From positions 169,001 to 233,000 of the forward strand of contig NZ_NKHL01000117.1 of the NCBI RefSeq assembly GCF_002934685.1: a DNA stretch of 64,000 nucleotides. Direction: 5' to 3'. The DNA is from Pseudomonas bohemica. Lineage in GTDB: Bacteria; Pseudomonadota; Gammaproteobacteria; Pseudomonadales; Pseudomonadaceae. Below, piece after piece: positions 41,509 to 50,904 of this stretch. Under the pieces are notes generated by a model. It had not been told where the DNA came from, searched no databases, and worked only from the letters and a program-made list of their open reading frames with translations. Both the position numbers and the translations under genes were made by a program. Every line of letters starts with the position of its first letter. The first letter of the stretch is position 1.

Positions 41509-42714
41509 TTAACGGCGGGTTCTCGGGAGCAGAATGGCGAGGATGCCCAACAGCGGCAGGAACGAGCACAGCGTGTAGACGTAGACGATGCCATGAAGGT
41601 CGGCGAGGTGGCCCAGTAATGCCGCGCCGATGCCACCGAAGCCGAACATCAGGCCGAAGAAGATCCCGGCGATCATGCCGACATTACCCGGCACCAGCTC
41701 CTGGGCGTAGACCACGATCGCGGAAAACGCCGACGCTAGAATGAAACCGATGATCACGCTGAGCACGCTGGTCCAGAACAGATCCGCGTAGGGCAACGCC
41801 AGGGTGAATGGCGCTGCGCCGAGGATCGAGAACCAGATCACCGCCTTGCGCCCGATCTTATCGCCGATCGGACCGCCGAAGAACGTCCCCGCCGCGACTG
41901 CGCCAAGGAACAGGAACAGGTGCAGTTGCGAGCTGGCGACCGAAATGTCGAAGCGCTCGATCAGGTAAAAGGTGAAATAGCTGGTGATGCTGGTCATGTA
42001 GAAAAACTTGGAAAACACCAGAAACGCCAGCACCGACAGCGCCGCGGTGACGCGGGTCCTGGACAGGCCGTGGGTCGCGGCTTGGCCGGCCTTGAGCTTG
42101 AACAGGCTCAAGTGCGATTTGTACCAACGGCTGATGGCGTAGAGCAGGCCGACGGAAAACAGCGCGAACAGCCCGAAATACGCGACATGGCCCTGGCCGA
42201 ACGGAATGATGATCGCCGCCGCGAGCAACGGCCCGAATGCCGACCCCGTGTTGCCACCCACCTGAAACGTCGACTGCGCCAGCCCGAAACGTCCGCCCGA
42301 AGCCAGCCGTGCGATGCGCGAGGCTTCAGGGTGAAAGGTCGAGGAACCGACGCCGATCAACGCGGACGCCAGCAGAATCATCGGAAAGCTGCCCACTGTG
42401 GACAGCATCAGGATGCCGATCAGCGTACAGATCGAGCCCACCGGCAGCACCAGCGGATTGGGATGGCGGTCGGTGTAATAGCCGACCCAGGGCTGCAAAA
42501 GCGAAGCGGTGATCTGGAACGTCAGGGTAATCAGGCCGACCTGAGTGAACGTCAGGCCGTAATTGGCCTTGAGCATCGGGTAGATCGACGGTAATACCGA
42601 CTGGATCAGGTCATTGATCAGATGTGCCAGGGCCACAGCCCCGATAATGCGCATGACCAAAGGGCTGGCTTGCGGGGTCGCGGAAGCCGCGGGCGAAGGG
42701 CTGGTAACGGCCAT
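41509..42714 (-). CDS. MFS transporter, fosmidomycin resistance (Fsr) type
   Basis: A 401-residue, 12-helix major facilitator. The N-terminal helix motif VALAHLINDLIQSVLPSIYPMLKA is typical of the Fsr group, as are LQPWVGYYTDRHPNP (loop 2-3) and STFHPEASRIARLASGGRFG (loop 4-5). E. coli Fsr exports fosmidomycin; natural substrates are unknown. Its stop lies directly before the ATG of the ArsB-like gene, so the two permeases probably share a transcript. Confidence 0.88.
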   Translation of the reverse strand: MAVTSPSPAASATPQASPLVMRIIGAVALAHLINDLIQSVLPSIYPMLKANYGLTFTQVGLITLTFQITASLLQPWVGYYTDRHPNPLVLPVGSICTLIGILMLSTVGSFPMILLASALIGVGSSTFHPEASRIARLASGGRFGLAQSTFQVGGNTGSAFGPLLAAAIIIPFGQGHVAYFGLFALFSVGLLYAISRWYKSHLSLFKLKAGQAATHGLSRTRVTAALSVLAFLVFSKFFYMTSITSYFTFYLIERFDISVASSQLHLFLFLGAVAAGTFFGGPIGDKIGRKAVIWFSILGAAPFTLALPYADLFWTSVLSVIIGFILASAFSAIVVYAQELVPGNVGMIAGIFFGLMFGFGGIGAALLGHLADLHGIVYVYTLCSFLPLLGILAILLPRTRR

Positions 42715-42842
42715 CTGAGTTCATCCATCGAACGATTGATGTGCCGCCTGCAAATTCATTGCGAAAAATGTCCGCGGCACAATAGGGTCGCCAATGTGCC
42801 ATTTTTTGGGGCGGTGGTGCCATGTTTTGTTGCAGATTTGCG

Positions 42843-42950
42843 CCGCGCCGCAGGAGCGTGCAGGCGCGTGCTTGCCCGTGAGAGGTCGGTACATCCGAAC
42901 AGTTTTGGTCGCATGCGCTACCGTTTCGCGGGCAATCGCGCTCCACCAGG
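42843..42950. repeat. REP pair between two MFS genes
   Basis: GCGTGCTTGCCCGTGAGAG (near 42862) and GTTTCGCGGGCAATCGCGCT (near 42924) are facing arms of the GCTTGCCCGCGA-core family, less well matched than the copy at 55567. Confidence 0.55.
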
Positions 42951-42959
42951 CGTATCGCG

Positions 42960-44300
42960 TCAGGCCATCGATTGCGCCACCGTGCGCTGCCCCAACGACC
43001 CATCCACCTCATGCAGCGACACCTTCGACGTCTCCGGCAGCGCCAACCCGCCCACCAGCCCCAGCACCGCTACCACAATCAGATAGAACGCAGGCGACAG
43101 GTTACTGCCGGTCATGCCGATCAGCCAGGTCGCCATCAGCGGTGCGGTACCGCCGAAGACCGTGTAAGCGATGTTGTAGGTAATCGCCGACGCGGTGTAA
43201 CGGGTACGCGTGGGAAAGGTCTCGGACAATAAGGCCGCAGTGACCACGTGGCACAATACCGCGCCGGTCGCCAGCAGCATCACGCCGACAATGGAGCCGA
43301 CGAACGAGCCGGAACTGGCCATCAGGAACGACGGATACACCATCACCGCCAACAGGACACAGGCCGTGATCACGGTCGCCCGACGCCCGACCTTGTCGGA
43401 AAACGCCCCAGCCACCGGACACAGCGCCGAAGCGAACAACAGCGCGACCAGCGACACCAGCAAGGCGGTTGCACGACTCAGGCCGCCCGCCACCTGCAGG
43501 TACGTCGCGAAATAGGTGGTGAACATGTAGAACGACAGCGCCGTCAGCGAAATGAACGCCCCCAATGCGCAGATGGCTCCGCCATGATTGCGCAGGGTTT
43601 CCTTGAGTGGCGAGTGGGCGACCGCGTGCTCTTCAGCGACGGCCTGGAACGCCGGCGTTTCGTCCAGTTTCCAGCGCAGGTACAGGCCGACCAATCCAAG
43701 CGGCGCTGCGACCAGAAACGGCAGGCGCCAGCCCCAGCGGCTCATGGCTTCAGCCGAAAGCGAAGCCTCCAGGGCATAGGCGAAAATCGCCGCCGAGGCG
43801 AAGGCCGCGAAGGTCGAGACCGGCACGAAGTTGCCATACCAGGCGCGTTTGCCGCGTGGCGCGTGCTCCATCAGATAAGCGCAGGCTCCGGCGTATTCGC
43901 CCCCGGCGGAAAAGCCCTGGGCACAGCGGATGACGGTCAGCAGGATCGGCGCGGTCACGCCGATGGCCGCGTAGGTGGGCAACAGACCAATGATCGTGGT
44001 CGCCCCGGCCATCAACAGGATGGTGAAGGCCAGCGTGCGCTTGCGTCCGATCCTGTCGCCCAGCATGCCGAAGAACAATCCGCCCAGAGGACGGAAGGCG
44101 AAGGCCACGGCGAACACAGCGAAGGTCTTGAGCAACGCTACGCTGGCATCGCCGCTGGGGAAGAATTGCTGCGCGATGGTCGTGGCGAGAAATCCATAGA
44201 CCGCGAAATCGAACCATTCGACGAAATTGCCGATGCCGGCCGCGACGATGACTTTTCTCAAAGTGGCAGGATCGACCTGCTCAATGGCTGGAGTGGTCAT
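42960..44300 (-). CDS. MFS transporter, metabolite:H+ symporter (MHS) family
   Basis: A 446-residue, 12-helix symporter of the ShiA/KgtP/ProP-like MHS family. Family landmarks: the N-terminal AAGIGNFVEWFDFAVYGFLA, FRPLGGLFFGMLGDRIGRKRTL (loop 2-3 signature) and RCAQGFSAGGEYAGACAYLMEHAPRGKR. Members import dicarboxylates, shikimate, proline/betaine or aromatic acids with protons. The substrate cannot be assigned. It stands alone between REP-rich spacers. Confidence 0.9.
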   Translation of the reverse strand: MTTPAIEQVDPATLRKVIVAAGIGNFVEWFDFAVYGFLATTIAQQFFPSGDASVALLKTFAVFAVAFAFRPLGGLFFGMLGDRIGRKRTLAFTILLMAGATTIIGLLPTYAAIGVTAPILLTVIRCAQGFSAGGEYAGACAYLMEHAPRGKRAWYGNFVPVSTFAAFASAAIFAYALEASLSAEAMSRWGWRLPFLVAAPLGLVGLYLRWKLDETPAFQAVAEEHAVAHSPLKETLRNHGGAICALGAFISLTALSFYMFTTYFATYLQVAGGLSRATALLVSLVALLFASALCPVAGAFSDKVGRRATVITACVLLAVMVYPSFLMASSGSFVGSIVGVMLLATGAVLCHVVTAALLSETFPTRTRYTASAITYNIAYTVFGGTAPLMATWLIGMTGSNLSPAFYLIVVAVLGLVGGLALPETSKVSLHEVDGSLGQRTVAQSMA

Positions 44301-44591
44301 GTTGCACCTCGGCGCGCATAGGAAAGATCCGATTATCGGTACAGCGCCTGAGCCGTCTTACTCCAGAAGTGTCGTCGACATACTCAGAACCGACCTGTCG
44401 GGGTGTCTGCTGCGCAGGATTCATGCCAGAGAATGGGCGATCAGGCAGCCCACCTCAGACTTTCGCTTTGTAACGAGCCGAGTGGGAGTGAGCTTGATCA
44501 CCAAAGCAATGTTTCAGCCCAAGGAGATGTCCCGCCTGTACCTGCCTGTTCGTGAGCAAGCTCACTCCCACAGGACGTTGATCGCCTGCCA
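44301..44591. other. Spacer between ACC-deaminase-like and MHS genes
   Basis: Promoter region of the minus-strand MHS gene on the right side and a REPIN (44482-44574). No gene is supported here. Confidence 0.6.
44482..44574. repeat. REPIN, GTGGGAGTGAGC family
   Basis: GTGGGAGTGAGCTTGATCAC (44482 onward) faces TTCGTGAGCAAGCTCACTCC (44549 onward, arm to 44574). Confidence 0.85.
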
Positions 44592-45500
44592 TCAGCATCC
44601 GGCCATTGCGCAGCGAGACCGCAGGCCCTGCAGGCCCCCGGTATGGACGAAGATCAGTCGCGAGCCTTGGGAAATCCGGCCAGCCTCGACTGCCTGTCGC
44701 AGCGCCAGCAGCGCCTTGCCGGTGTAAAGGGGCTCAAGAGGGACCCCGCTTTCGTTTTCAGCCATCGCGATGAAATCCAGTAACTGGGCGTCGATTTTGG
44801 CGAAACCGCCACGGCTGGCGTCGAGCAATTCGTATCCGGCGCTGGCGTCCGGCCCGACAATATCGGTAACGTTCTCCGCAACCCCATGATCACCCGGCAC
44901 CGCCATCGCACCATAGACCTTGCGCTGCCTCGCTTCGGCCAATACCAGCCCGGCCAATGTGGTGCCGGTGCCACACGCCAGCCACCAGCCGTCAAAATCG
45001 TCCCAACCCAGATCGGCGAGTTGAGCGTGGGCTTGACTCACGATATCCGCACAGCCCAACGCGCCATCCAATCCACCCCCGCCCTCGGGAATCGGGTACA
45101 GCTGTGGATAACGCTCGCGCCATGGCTGCCAGAATCCCGGTTCATGCCGAGCGCGATAGCCGGCGTAACCCAGCCAGTGCAGCGGCATGCCGAATGCCTC
45201 AAGGTCGAGCACCGTTGGGGTCTGCACAGGATGGCCACGCAGCAGCCCGACGGTGGGAAAACCGAAGCGCTTGCCCGCCGCCGCCAGCGCATGCAGGTGA
45301 TTGGAATGCGCGCCGCCCAGGCTGATCACGCCCTGCGCGCCTGCGTTTTTGGCGGCAGCGAGATGGTGGGTGAGCTTGAACCACTTGTTGCCGCTGATCA
45401 CCGGGTCGATCAGGTCCAGACGCAGAATCGCGACGTCGATGCCCGCAGCGGCGAGCCAGTGCAGGTTGAGGGGTTGCAGGGGGGCTTGGGGGAGCATCAT
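44592..45500 (-). CDS. PLP-dependent ACC deaminase / D-cysteine desulfhydrase family enzyme
   Basis: A 302-residue fold-type II PLP enzyme. The Schiff-base lysine is in SGNKWFKLTHHLAAAK, and the phosphate-binding region is GACGTGTTLAGLVLA-like (here WLACGTGTTLAGLVLAE). LGGAHSNHLHALAAAG matches the GGxxSNHxR block of the family. True AcdS is about 338 residues, so this shorter form is more likely a D-cysteine desulfhydrase-like or related amino acid lyase. The start may be either of two adjacent ATGs (45500 or 45497); neither has a clear ribosome site. Confidence 0.85.
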   Translation of the reverse strand: MMLPQAPLQPLNLHWLAAAGIDVAILRLDLIDPVISGNKWFKLTHHLAAAKNAGAQGVISLGGAHSNHLHALAAAGKRFGFPTVGLLRGHPVQTPTVLDLEAFGMPLHWLGYAGYRARHEPGFWQPWRERYPQLYPIPEGGGGLDGALGCADIVSQAHAQLADLGWDDFDGWWLACGTGTTLAGLVLAEARQRKVYGAMAVPGDHGVAENVTDIVGPDASAGYELLDASRGGFAKIDAQLLDFIAMAENESGVPLEPLYTGKALLALRQAVEAGRISQGSRLIFVHTGGLQGLRSRCAMAGC

Positions 45501-45557
45501 TTCGAGTACGAGACAAAAGATTTGAAGTCTAACGCGTACCCGATCACGACGTTTTAC

Positions 45558-45653
45558 CCTGTGGGAGTGAGCTTGCTCAGAAACAGGCAGGTGCAGCCAT
45601 TACATCTTCAGGAGCTGGAACACCGCTTTCGTGAGCAAGCTCACTCCCACAGG
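45558..45653. repeat. REPIN, GTGGGAGTGAGC family
   Basis: CCTGTGGGAGTGAGCTTGCT (45558 onward) faces TTTCGTGAGCAAGCTCACTC (45627 onward), ending CCCACAGG at 45653. Confidence 0.88.
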
Positions 45654-45761
45654 TTCAATCCATCTGCCTTGATCAGCGCATCGACTTCGGTCGCCAGCGG
45701 CGCCGTCGCAGGCCCCCACACCATATGGCATCTAACCGCCGCTTCAATGATTCACACGATA

Positions 45762-45856
45762 CCTGTGGGAGTGAGCTTGCTCACGAAAGGGCCAGTGTAT
45801 TTACTGCATCTGGTGGATGAACCTCAGTATTCGTGAGCAAGGTCACTCCCACAGGT
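45762..45856. repeat. REPIN, GTGGGAGTGAGC family
   Basis: CCTGTGGGAGTGAGCTTGCT (45762 onward) faces ATTCGTGAGCAAGGTCACTC (45829 onward), ending CCCACAGG. It lies 109 bases from the previous REPIN. Confidence 0.88.
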
Positions 45857-45882
45857 ATTTCGTCAATCCGTGAGATCCGCGC

Positions 45883-47922
45883 TTACATCTGCGCCGCCAA
45901 CCGCGACCCTTGGTCGATCGCCCGCTTGGCGTCCAGCTCCGCCGCCACGTCCGCGCCACCGATCAGATGCACGCTCTGCCCCGCCGCTTGCAGGCCGTCG
46001 TAGAGTTCGCGCAGCGGGTCCTGCCCGGCGCAGATCACCACGTTGTCCACAGGCAGCAGTTTTTCCTCACCGTCCGCGCCAATGCGGATATGCAGCCCCG
46101 CGTCGTCGATCTTCAGGTACTCGACGCTGTTGAGCATCTGCACCTGTTTGTTCTTGAGCCCAGTGCGGTGAATCCAGCCGGTGGTCTTGCCCAGTCCATC
46201 GCCGACCTTGGAGGTCTTGCGCTGCAACAGAAAGACCTGGCGCGCCGGAGCGTGAGGGTGCGGTTTGACCCCGGCCACACCGCCACGGGCCTGTAGCGCG
46301 CCATCGATGCCCCACTCGTCCCAGAACGCGTCCCGATCAAGGCTGGTGGCCACGCCCTGATGCACCAGAAACTCAGAAACATCGAAGCCAATACCGCCCG
46401 CGCCGATCACGGCGACTGACCTGCCAACCGGTTTGCGCTCGAGAATCACGTCCAGATAACTCAGCACCTTGGCATTGTCGACGCCCGGAATCGCCGGAAT
46501 CCGCGGCGCGATGCCGGTGGCCAGAATCACTTCGTCATAGCCCTTGCCCACCAGATCATCCACCGCGACACGGGTATTCAGGCGCACATCCACGCCCGTG
46601 GTCTGCAACTTGCGGCCGAAATAGCGCAGCGTTTCAAAGAACTCTTCCTTGCCCGGAATGCGCTTGGCGATGTTGAACTGTCCGCCGATCTCGCTGGCCG
46701 AATCGAACAGCGTCACCTCATGGCCGCGCTCGGCGGCAACGGTGGCGGCGGCCAGACCCGCTGGACCTGCGCCGATCACCGCGACCTTCTTGACTTGGGT
46801 GACCGGCAGATAATTGAGTTCGGTCTCGTGGCAGGCGCGCGGGTTGACCAGACAGCTGGTGAGCTTGCCGCCGAAAGTGTGGTCAAGGCACGCCTGATTG
46901 CAGGCGATGCAGGTATTGATCTCGTCGCCACGACCGGCAGCGGCCTTGTTGACGAAATCAGGGTCGGCGAGGAAAGGACGCGCCATCGACACCATGTCCG
47001 CATCGCCTTCGGCCAAGACCTGCTCGGCAACTCCCGGGGTGTTGATGCGGTTGGTGGTGATCAGCGGAATCGACACCGAGCCGCGCATTTTCGCGGTGAC
47101 CTTGGCGAACGCCGCGCGCGGCACCTTGGTGGCGATGGTCGGAATCCGCGCTTCATGCCAGCCGATACCGGTGTTGATCAGCGTCGCCCCCGCCTGCTCG
47201 ATGGCCTTGGCCAGTTGCACCACTTCTTCCCAGGTGCTGCCGCCTTCGATCAGGTCGAGCATCGACAGGCGATAAATGATGATGAAGTTCGGGCCCACCG
47301 CTTCACGCACCCGGCGCACGATTTCCACCGGCAAACGCATGCGGTTTTCGTAGCTGCCGCCCCAACGATCAGTGCGGTGATTGGTGTGAGCGACCAGGAA
47401 CTGGTTAATGAAATAGCCTTCCGAACCCATGATTTCCACGCCGTCGTACTCGGCGGTCCGGGCCAGGGTCGCGCACGTGACGAAATCCTGAATCTGTTTC
47501 TCGATGCCCTCCTCGTCCAGCTCCCTGGGCTTGAACGGGTTGATCGGCGCCTGAATCGCGCTGGGCGCGACCTGTTTGGGGCTGTAGGCATAGCGACCGG
47601 CGTGGAGAATCTGCATGCAGATCTTGCCCCCCGCCTCGTGCACAGCCCTGGTAACCACCCGATGGTTGTCAGCTTCTTCGGCAGTGTTCAGCTTGGCCGC
47701 GCCGGAATAAACGCCACCCTCGACGTTGGGCGCAATGCCGCCGGTGACCATCAGGCCGACCCCACCACGCGCACGCTCGGCAAAATAGACCGCCATGCGC
47801 TCGAACCCGCCGGGCTTTTCTTCAAGGCCGGTGTGCATGGAGCCCATCAGGGTGCGATTGCGCAGGGTGGTGAAACCCAGGTCAAGGGGAGACAGCAAAT
47901 GCGGGTAGTGGGCGGCGTCCAT
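45883..47922 (-). CDS. fadH: NADPH-dependent 2,4-dienoyl-CoA reductase
   Basis: A 679-residue FMN, FAD and 4Fe-4S enzyme needed to degrade unsaturated fatty acids with even-position double bonds. The N-terminal Old Yellow Enzyme-like TIM barrel (HYPHLLSPLDLGFTTLRNR, LMVTGGIAPN, MQILHAGRYAYSP) is followed by the cluster motif CIACNQACLDHTF with further cysteines in TSCLVNPRAC, then an FAD domain (VAVIGAGPAGLAAATVAAERG) and an NADPH domain (VAVIGAGGIGFDVSEFL). Length equals E. coli FadH. The ATG at 47922 has GGAG nine bases upstream and replaces the earlier in-frame start. Transcribed alone. Confidence 0.95.
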   Translation of the reverse strand: MDAAHYPHLLSPLDLGFTTLRNRTLMGSMHTGLEEKPGGFERMAVYFAERARGGVGLMVTGGIAPNVEGGVYSGAAKLNTAEEADNHRVVTRAVHEAGGKICMQILHAGRYAYSPKQVAPSAIQAPINPFKPRELDEEGIEKQIQDFVTCATLARTAEYDGVEIMGSEGYFINQFLVAHTNHRTDRWGGSYENRMRLPVEIVRRVREAVGPNFIIIYRLSMLDLIEGGSTWEEVVQLAKAIEQAGATLINTGIGWHEARIPTIATKVPRAAFAKVTAKMRGSVSIPLITTNRINTPGVAEQVLAEGDADMVSMARPFLADPDFVNKAAAGRGDEINTCIACNQACLDHTFGGKLTSCLVNPRACHETELNYLPVTQVKKVAVIGAGPAGLAAATVAAERGHEVTLFDSASEIGGQFNIAKRIPGKEEFFETLRYFGRKLQTTGVDVRLNTRVAVDDLVGKGYDEVILATGIAPRIPAIPGVDNAKVLSYLDVILERKPVGRSVAVIGAGGIGFDVSEFLVHQGVATSLDRDAFWDEWGIDGALQARGGVAGVKPHPHAPARQVFLLQRKTSKVGDGLGKTTGWIHRTGLKNKQVQMLNSVEYLKIDDAGLHIRIGADGEEKLLPVDNVVICAGQDPLRELYDGLQAAGQSVHLIGGADVAAELDAKRAIDQGSRLAAQM

Positions 47923-48128
47923 ATGAAACTCCATCAAGCATCATCACGTAGGCGCGGGCACTCTATGGGTGCTCGTCGATTTATTCAGGACATACAGCTT
48001 AATCCCTGTTCAGGGTGCAGACAGTAAACAGCCTCGCAGTCACGCTCAATGACCGGATATGACAAATTAATGATCGCAATGCGCAGCGCCAGGATGGGGC
48101 GCCGATGTGAAGGAGGATTTGCGAGCAA

Positions 48129-48159
48129 TTCCCCTGAAGCCGCGCGGCTACAGGGGATC
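48129..48159. other. Hairpin downstream of the TonB receptor gene
   Basis: TTCCCCTG and CAGGGGAT enclose a second stem AGCCGC/GCGGCT, giving a long uninterrupted hairpin 46 bases after the stop. It has no T tract. Probably the 3' end of the receptor transcript. Confidence 0.5.
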
Positions 48160-48204
48160 GTTTGCAGGGGCGCCGCCGCTAATGACGCCGATGATGTTTC
48201 CCTG

Positions 48205-50595
48205 TCAGAAGTTGTACGTGACCTTGCCGTAGTAAAACGCGCCGCTATAGCCGTAAGGCGAGAACGTGCTGTAGGCCAGGTTGCCGCCGCTGGAGGCGTA
48301 GGCGTTGAGCTTTTCAGGGTATTTGTCAGTCACGTTGTCGCCGCCGAGGGTAAAGACCCAGTTCTTGAGCTTGTAATCGACAGCCAGGTCCAGCAGCCAC
48401 GCGGCACTGAAGGTCTGGTCGTTGATTTTGTCGGCCTGGTAACTGGTGAATTCGCCATAGCGCACCAGATTGGAATGCAGCGCCCAGTTGCCGTATTCGA
48501 AGTCGTTGGCCAGGCTGAGTTTGTGCTGCGGGGTGGTATCGCCCAACAGCCCGATGCGCTCGCGGCGGTCCACCCGCACCAGGTCTACCCCCAATTGATC
48601 GAGAATCGCCGGGTTGGCTTTCACGTCAGTCACTTTGGTGTGGTTGTAGTTGTAGCCGACCGTGCTGTTCCAGTGCACGCCGTTATCGAACGCATACCGA
48701 TAGTTGGTCACCAGATCGATGCCGTCGGTGCTGGTATCGGTCGCGTTGGTGAAATACCGCGCGCTGGTGTAATTGATATCGCCGACGCCATTGGCCTTGA
48801 GGTAGTCGATGGCCGCGTTGTTCAGCACCAGGTTGGAGGACAGCGACACTCGGTCCCGAATGTCGATGCGATAGACATCGGCGGTGACCGTCAGGTGGTC
48901 CAGTGGCTTGAGCACCAGGCCGAGGCTGTAGTTGCGCGACTTCTCGGCTTTCAGATCATCCGCGCCCAGCAGCTTGGCGACCTTGCTGTTGGCCGGGAAG
49001 GTGCCGGATTCCTGAATCGTGTTACCGATCAATTGCGAGGAGGTAAAGGCAAAGTTCTGTTGGGCCAGCGACGGCGCGCGGAAACCGGTGGAGACACTGC
49101 CGCGCAATGCTACTTGCGGCGTGAAGTCATAACGGGCCGACAGCGAGCCACTCACATTGGAGCCGAAATCGCTGTAGTCCTCGTGACGCACCGCCGCCGA
49201 TACGCCGAGCTTTTCGGTCAGGTTGGTTTCCAGGTCCAGATACTGGGCGAAGTTGTGCCGCGAGCTGCTGCCTGCGTCCGAGTCGCGGAAGCCGCCCAGC
49301 CCGGAGCTGCCAGTCTGGTAATAGGACTCCGGTTGGCCGGCCTCGATCTGGTACCCCTGACGCAGATACTCGGCCCCGAACGCGACCGAAACCGGGTACG
49401 GCAGGATGCCGATATTGAACTCACGGGAAAGGTCCAGCGAGAGTTGGCGCTGATCGTTGGTCAAGGTGCCGTTGTCGAACGACAGCGGCGTGTTCAGGCC
49501 CAGCGAGGTGTTCAGCGTGCGAGTGTGGATCTCGTAGGAGTTCTTGCCGTAGTTGGCCGACACATCGTAGTGCCAGTCATTGCTCAGCTCCCCGCGAAGC
49601 CCGGCGACGAACGAGGTGTCTTCCAGGGTGCCGCGAATCAGCGGCAAATAACCGTTGGGGTAGATTGCCGCGATGTTGTTGGAGGCATTGCTCGGCCGGT
49701 AGAACGCCGCCGTTTCGCCGCGCCGCTTGCTGTAGCCGCCGAAGGCGTAGAACTCCGCTGCATCGTTGAAGCTGTATTCGGAGTTGAATTGCACCTTGCC
49801 TTCATCGGTGGCTGGCTCGCCTTGGCGAAACACGTGCTGGCCGTAGGTGGTAGAGCCGATGCTCGATGCGCGGTAATCATCCCCTGCCCTGTCGGTGTAA
49901 TCGTTGTTGGCGCCCTCGCCCGACAGGTTGATGAAGCCATTGGAACCCAACGCGAAGCCGGTATTGCCTGACACCTGGCGTTGAATACCGTCGCCCTTTT
50001 TGTACTCACCCCATTTGGTCGAAATCGACCCGCCGTGATCAGCGGTCTTGAGGAGGATATTGATCACCCCCGCAATCGCATCGGAGCCGTAACGCGCCGA
50101 TGCACCGTCACGCAGCACCTCGATGTGATCGATCGCCGACAGCGGAATCGCGTTGAGGTCGGCAGGTGCGGAGCCGCGGCCCACCGCGCCGCCCAGGTTG
50201 ACGAACGCCGAGGTGTGGCGGCGTTTGCCGTTGACCAACACCAGCACCTGATCGGGCGAGAGACCACGCAATTGTGCCGGACGTGTCAGTTCGGCCCCAT
50301 CCACCAAACTAGGCCGCGGAAAGTTGATCGACGGAATCAGCCGCGCGAGCACGGTTCCCAGTTCATCCGAACCACTGCTGCGCAGGCTGTCGCCGGAGAT
50401 GACATCGATGGGCGAGAGTGAAGCACTGGCCGTGCGTTCCTGAGCGCGCGTGCCGGTGACAATGACGGTATCCAGTTGCGAGTCGCCACCCTCGGCCGAT
50501 TCTTCAGCGAAGGCCCCACTGCTGCAAAGAGCGAAACCTGTAACGTTGGCCACGATGATTGCTCTGGAAAGAAGATCCCTTTTGTAATTCCCCAT
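48205..50595 (-). CDS. TonB-dependent outer-membrane receptor
   Basis: A 796-residue receptor: signal peptide (about 1-30, ending SSGAFAEES), a TonB-box-like DTVIVTGTRAQ at the mature N-terminus, plug domain (about 45-165; LRGLSPDQVLVLVNGKRRHTS and LRDGASARYGSDAIAGVINI) and a 22-strand barrel ending in GAFYYGKVTYNF. The plug has no extra N-terminal signalling domain, so it is not a transducer linked to an anti-sigma factor. The ligand is unknown: TonB receptors of this length take siderophores, vitamins or sugars. It is divergent from the nitrilase-fold/AraC pair, and the 309-base spacer should hold promoters for both. Confidence 0.92.
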   Translation of the reverse strand: MGNYKRDLLSRAIIVANVTGFALCSSGAFAEESAEGGDSQLDTVIVTGTRAQERTASASLSPIDVISGDSLRSSGSDELGTVLARLIPSINFPRPSLVDGAELTRPAQLRGLSPDQVLVLVNGKRRHTSAFVNLGGAVGRGSAPADLNAIPLSAIDHIEVLRDGASARYGSDAIAGVINILLKTADHGGSISTKWGEYKKGDGIQRQVSGNTGFALGSNGFINLSGEGANNDYTDRAGDDYRASSIGSTTYGQHVFRQGEPATDEGKVQFNSEYSFNDAAEFYAFGGYSKRRGETAAFYRPSNASNNIAAIYPNGYLPLIRGTLEDTSFVAGLRGELSNDWHYDVSANYGKNSYEIHTRTLNTSLGLNTPLSFDNGTLTNDQRQLSLDLSREFNIGILPYPVSVAFGAEYLRQGYQIEAGQPESYYQTGSSGLGGFRDSDAGSSSRHNFAQYLDLETNLTEKLGVSAAVRHEDYSDFGSNVSGSLSARYDFTPQVALRGSVSTGFRAPSLAQQNFAFTSSQLIGNTIQESGTFPANSKVAKLLGADDLKAEKSRNYSLGLVLKPLDHLTVTADVYRIDIRDRVSLSSNLVLNNAAIDYLKANGVGDINYTSARYFTNATDTSTDGIDLVTNYRYAFDNGVHWNSTVGYNYNHTKVTDVKANPAILDQLGVDLVRVDRRERIGLLGDTTPQHKLSLANDFEYGNWALHSNLVRYGEFTSYQADKINDQTFSAAWLLDLAVDYKLKNWVFTLGGDNVTDKYPEKLNAYASSGGNLAYSTFSPYGYSGAFYYGKVTYNF

Positions 50596-50904
50596 AACGC
50601 TTCCTTAACGTTGAATCCATGGCACGAACCATGATTCGGACGAGCGATCCGCTTGGCAGACGGTGGCGGTCATCAACCTTGATTAGAATGGTCCAGCTGC
50701 CCGGTCATATACTCTAATAGCGCACCTTGAATTTTTTTAAATACCGTTATGGAATATGTCTGGCTATATGACCCGAGCCAGAGCCATCGGCACCGTAATG
50801 CGTGCCGCTTGAGGACCGTGAAAATACTCGCGCCGCAGTTAAATCACTTCGGTAAGTCGCTGTTTTCCCGTAGCCTTGGAGGCCATCCACCCACGCACTA
50901 CTAC
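50596..50904. other. Divergent promoter region of TonB receptor and nitrilase-fold gene
   Basis: It is AT-richer toward 50700-50750 (TTGAATTTTTTTAAATACC). No repeat or known operator was recognised. Confidence 0.45.

Larger units (their letters stand above)
45501..45882. other. Spacer filled by two REPINs
   Basis: The 382 bases before fadH (downstream end) consist mainly of two REPINs (45558-45653 and 45762-45856). No gene is supported. Confidence 0.7.

Noticed and set aside
40225..42714. Arsenic resistance operon
   Set aside because: Only an ArsB-like permease is present; no arsR, arsC or arsH nearby, and its partner is an Fsr-type MFS protein.
44592..45500. True ACC deaminase (AcdS) assignment
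   Set aside because: The protein is about 35 residues shorter than AcdS and lacks its distinguishing C-terminal region as far as I can align by eye; D-cysteine desulfhydrase-like is as likely.
48049..49971. 640-codon plus-strand frame opposite the TonB receptor
   Set aside because: Shadow frame; the minus strand has signal peptide, plug and barrel of a receptor.
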